A stretch of 33,724 nucleotides of DNA from Bacteroidota bacterium (GTDB lineage Bacteria > Bacteroidota > Bacteroidia > Bacteroidales > GCA-2748055). The stretch spans positions 1-33,724 of the forward strand of contig PDRI01000032.1 of the NCBI GenBank assembly GCA_002748055.1. Direction: 5' to 3'. The translations under genes and the position numbers were made by a program. A model generated the notes under the pieces. It made no database searches. It had not been told where the DNA came from and saw only the letters and a program-made list of their open reading frames with translations. Shown one piece after another: positions 32,856-33,724 of this stretch; the first letter of the stretch is position 1; each line of letters begins with the position of its first letter.

Positions 32856-33724
32856 GGGCCCGCTGAAAAAGTCAGCCGACCAATTTTACTTCTACGTATT
32901 CTAGCTCACATAGTTTGTGATTTGTTTCAGCGATTCCTGCGAGATCCATCAAAGCCCTGTCCAGCCAGTTCAAAATAGCGCCAAAAAAATGATTAGCCTC
33001 ATAGTGGATGAGGTTCTACGAAAAATATGCATGCGATCCAGCTTTCTGAAGTATCCTTCAGGCTAGCCCGGATTTGGTTCAGGTTGTATCCGTTTTTTCC
33101 TTGTCCAAACTTGCCCTCAATGTGATTTCTTTCAGCTGCTTCCTGCTTCTTTTTCCTTTTCTGATATGGCGTCTGTTTAATCTTCACTGGCTTTCGGCCC
33201 AATGGTGGGGCTGTAATCTTGATCCCCCTTTCCTTTAGCCATTTTCTGTTCTCACGGGTGGCGTAGATCTTATCAACCTGAACCAGTTCAGGGTAATGGC
33301 CGTGTAGTTCTTTGTATGTTTCCACCTGTTTGATTAGATCTCCGGCTTCATGATAGGCGTCCCAGCTCAAGGTGTCGATCCGGGCAAAGCCATCATCCAG
33401 GCTCACTCCCAGCTTAGCACCAAACTCAACCTGGGACTTGAGTTTTCCCCTGGGGATGGGACGTACATGAGGCTGGTAGATGCTAACGATACGGTCCGGG
33501 CAACTATGAACATCCTTATCATACATGTACTTCTGCTGATCGTAGGCTGTGCGGATAATCCAGAATAATCTTTGTTGAGGGTGAGTCAACGGGAACCGGT
33601 CCCCTCGCTTCTCAGCTTCGTCAAGCATGCGGTCTATGTGCTTAATATTCCGCTTCACACATTCCAACAGCCTGCGGGTCATCTTCCGGTGCACACGCTT
33701 GGACTTTGTCTTTTTCTTCGAGTA
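32856..33724 (-). mobile_element. IS5/IS1182-like insertion sequence, right part outside the window
   Basis: It begins around GGGCCCGCTGAAAAAGTCAG (32856), where the truncated secreted-protein frame stops making sense. It contains a leftward transposase and about 140 bp of non-coding end. Only one end is in the window, so terminal inverted repeats and target duplication cannot be confirmed. Confidence 0.7.
32999..33724 (-). CDS. IS5/IS1182-like DDE transposase, N-terminus outside the window
   Basis: The frame is open to the right edge; a GTG at 33694 is in frame but is probably internal, since the upstream codons continue a basic stretch (SKKKTKSKRVHRKM). About 241 residues are visible. Catalytic-core phrases: EFGAKLGVSLDDGFARID, LVQVDKIYATRENRKWL with the conserved Asp, and ERNHIEGKFGQGKNGYNLNQ with the conserved Glu of the DDE triad. 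The C-terminus ends FFVEPHPL. It resembles IS5/IS1182-group transposases common in Bacteroidota. No frameshift is seen in the visible part. Confidence 0.85.
   Translation of the reverse strand, partial: YSKKKTKSKRVHRKMTRRLLECVKRNIKHIDRMLDEAEKRGDRFPLTHPQQRLFWIIRTAYDQQKYMYDKDVHSCPDRIVSIYQPHVRPIPRGKLKSQVEFGAKLGVSLDDGFARIDTLSWDAYHEAGDLIKQVETYKELHGHYPELVQVDKIYATRENRKWLKERGIKITAPPLGRKPVKIKQTPYQKRKKKQEAAERNHIEGKFGQGKNGYNLNQIRASLKDTSESWIACIFFVEPHPL

Noticed and set aside
32856..32880. Target-site duplication of the insertion sequence
   Set aside because: Only one end is in the window, so no duplication can be identified.

Overview
The window suggests an anaerobic, fermentative member of the Bacteroidota from outside the classical gut Bacteroides. 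The evidence is type IX secretion (T9SS) sorting domains, several TAnnTTTG-type -7 promoter boxes, a Bacteroides-like tryptophanase, a VorB-type 2-oxoacid:ferredoxin oxidoreductase, and an IS5/IS1182-like transposase with relatives in the phylum. The first 28.6 kb has balanced base composition. From about 28.6 to 32.85 kb the DNA is visibly AT-rich and carries secreted proteins.

Layout. 1-1.3 kb: the 5' end of a leftward SLC12-like permease, a LytTR regulator with a degenerate receiver, and an orphan T9SS sorting-domain fragment. 1.3-3.7 kb: leftward lon. 3.8-7.15 kb: a leftward operon of a small [2Fe-2S] protein, an H-cluster-type sensor with PAS domain, and a SpoIIE-type phosphatase. 7.3-16.7 kb: a rightward nine-gene operon. 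It holds hydC-hydB-hydA (NAD-linked, bifurcating-type [FeFe] hydrogenase), an H-cluster-domain histidine kinase, a lone receiver, a receiver-histidine kinase, rex, a RibF-like protein and a TM1266-family regulator. 16.96-23.2 kb: an ADP-forming acyl-CoA synthetase, an aminotransferase, and the four subunits of a 2-oxoacid:ferredoxin oxidoreductase. 23.2-25.25 kb: leftward yicC-gmk-nadD. 25.32-25.75 kb: a pure array of 61 in-phase heptamers. 25.8-28.6 kb: leftward tnaA and a MATE exporter. 29.0-32.85 kb: an S74-chaperone/T9SS protein, a sortilin-like beta-propeller protein, and the start of a third secreted protein. That third gene is cut off by an insertion sequence running off the right edge.

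How it fits together. Aminotransferase, 2-oxoacid:ferredoxin oxidoreductase and ADP-forming acyl-CoA synthetase form a short route from an amino acid to an organic acid, with ATP and reduced ferredoxin. HydABC could then dispose of electrons from ferredoxin plus NADH as H2. Rex (NADH/NAD+) and two H-cluster-derived sensors would report redox or H2 state. The most unusual feature is that all three H-cluster proteins depart from the textbook enzyme. HydA keeps the four cluster cysteines but has lost proton-path and second-sphere residues (C299S, E279Q, E282V, K358A, M353S in CpI numbering). The kinase-linked sensor keeps the cluster cysteines. The PAS/phosphatase-linked paralogue has lost all four. 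The two sensors have opposite output types (kinase and phosphatase) and sit on either side of one 162-bp divergent promoter region. This is the best candidate here for an undescribed regulatory system. All functional statements are sequence inference; no searches were run.
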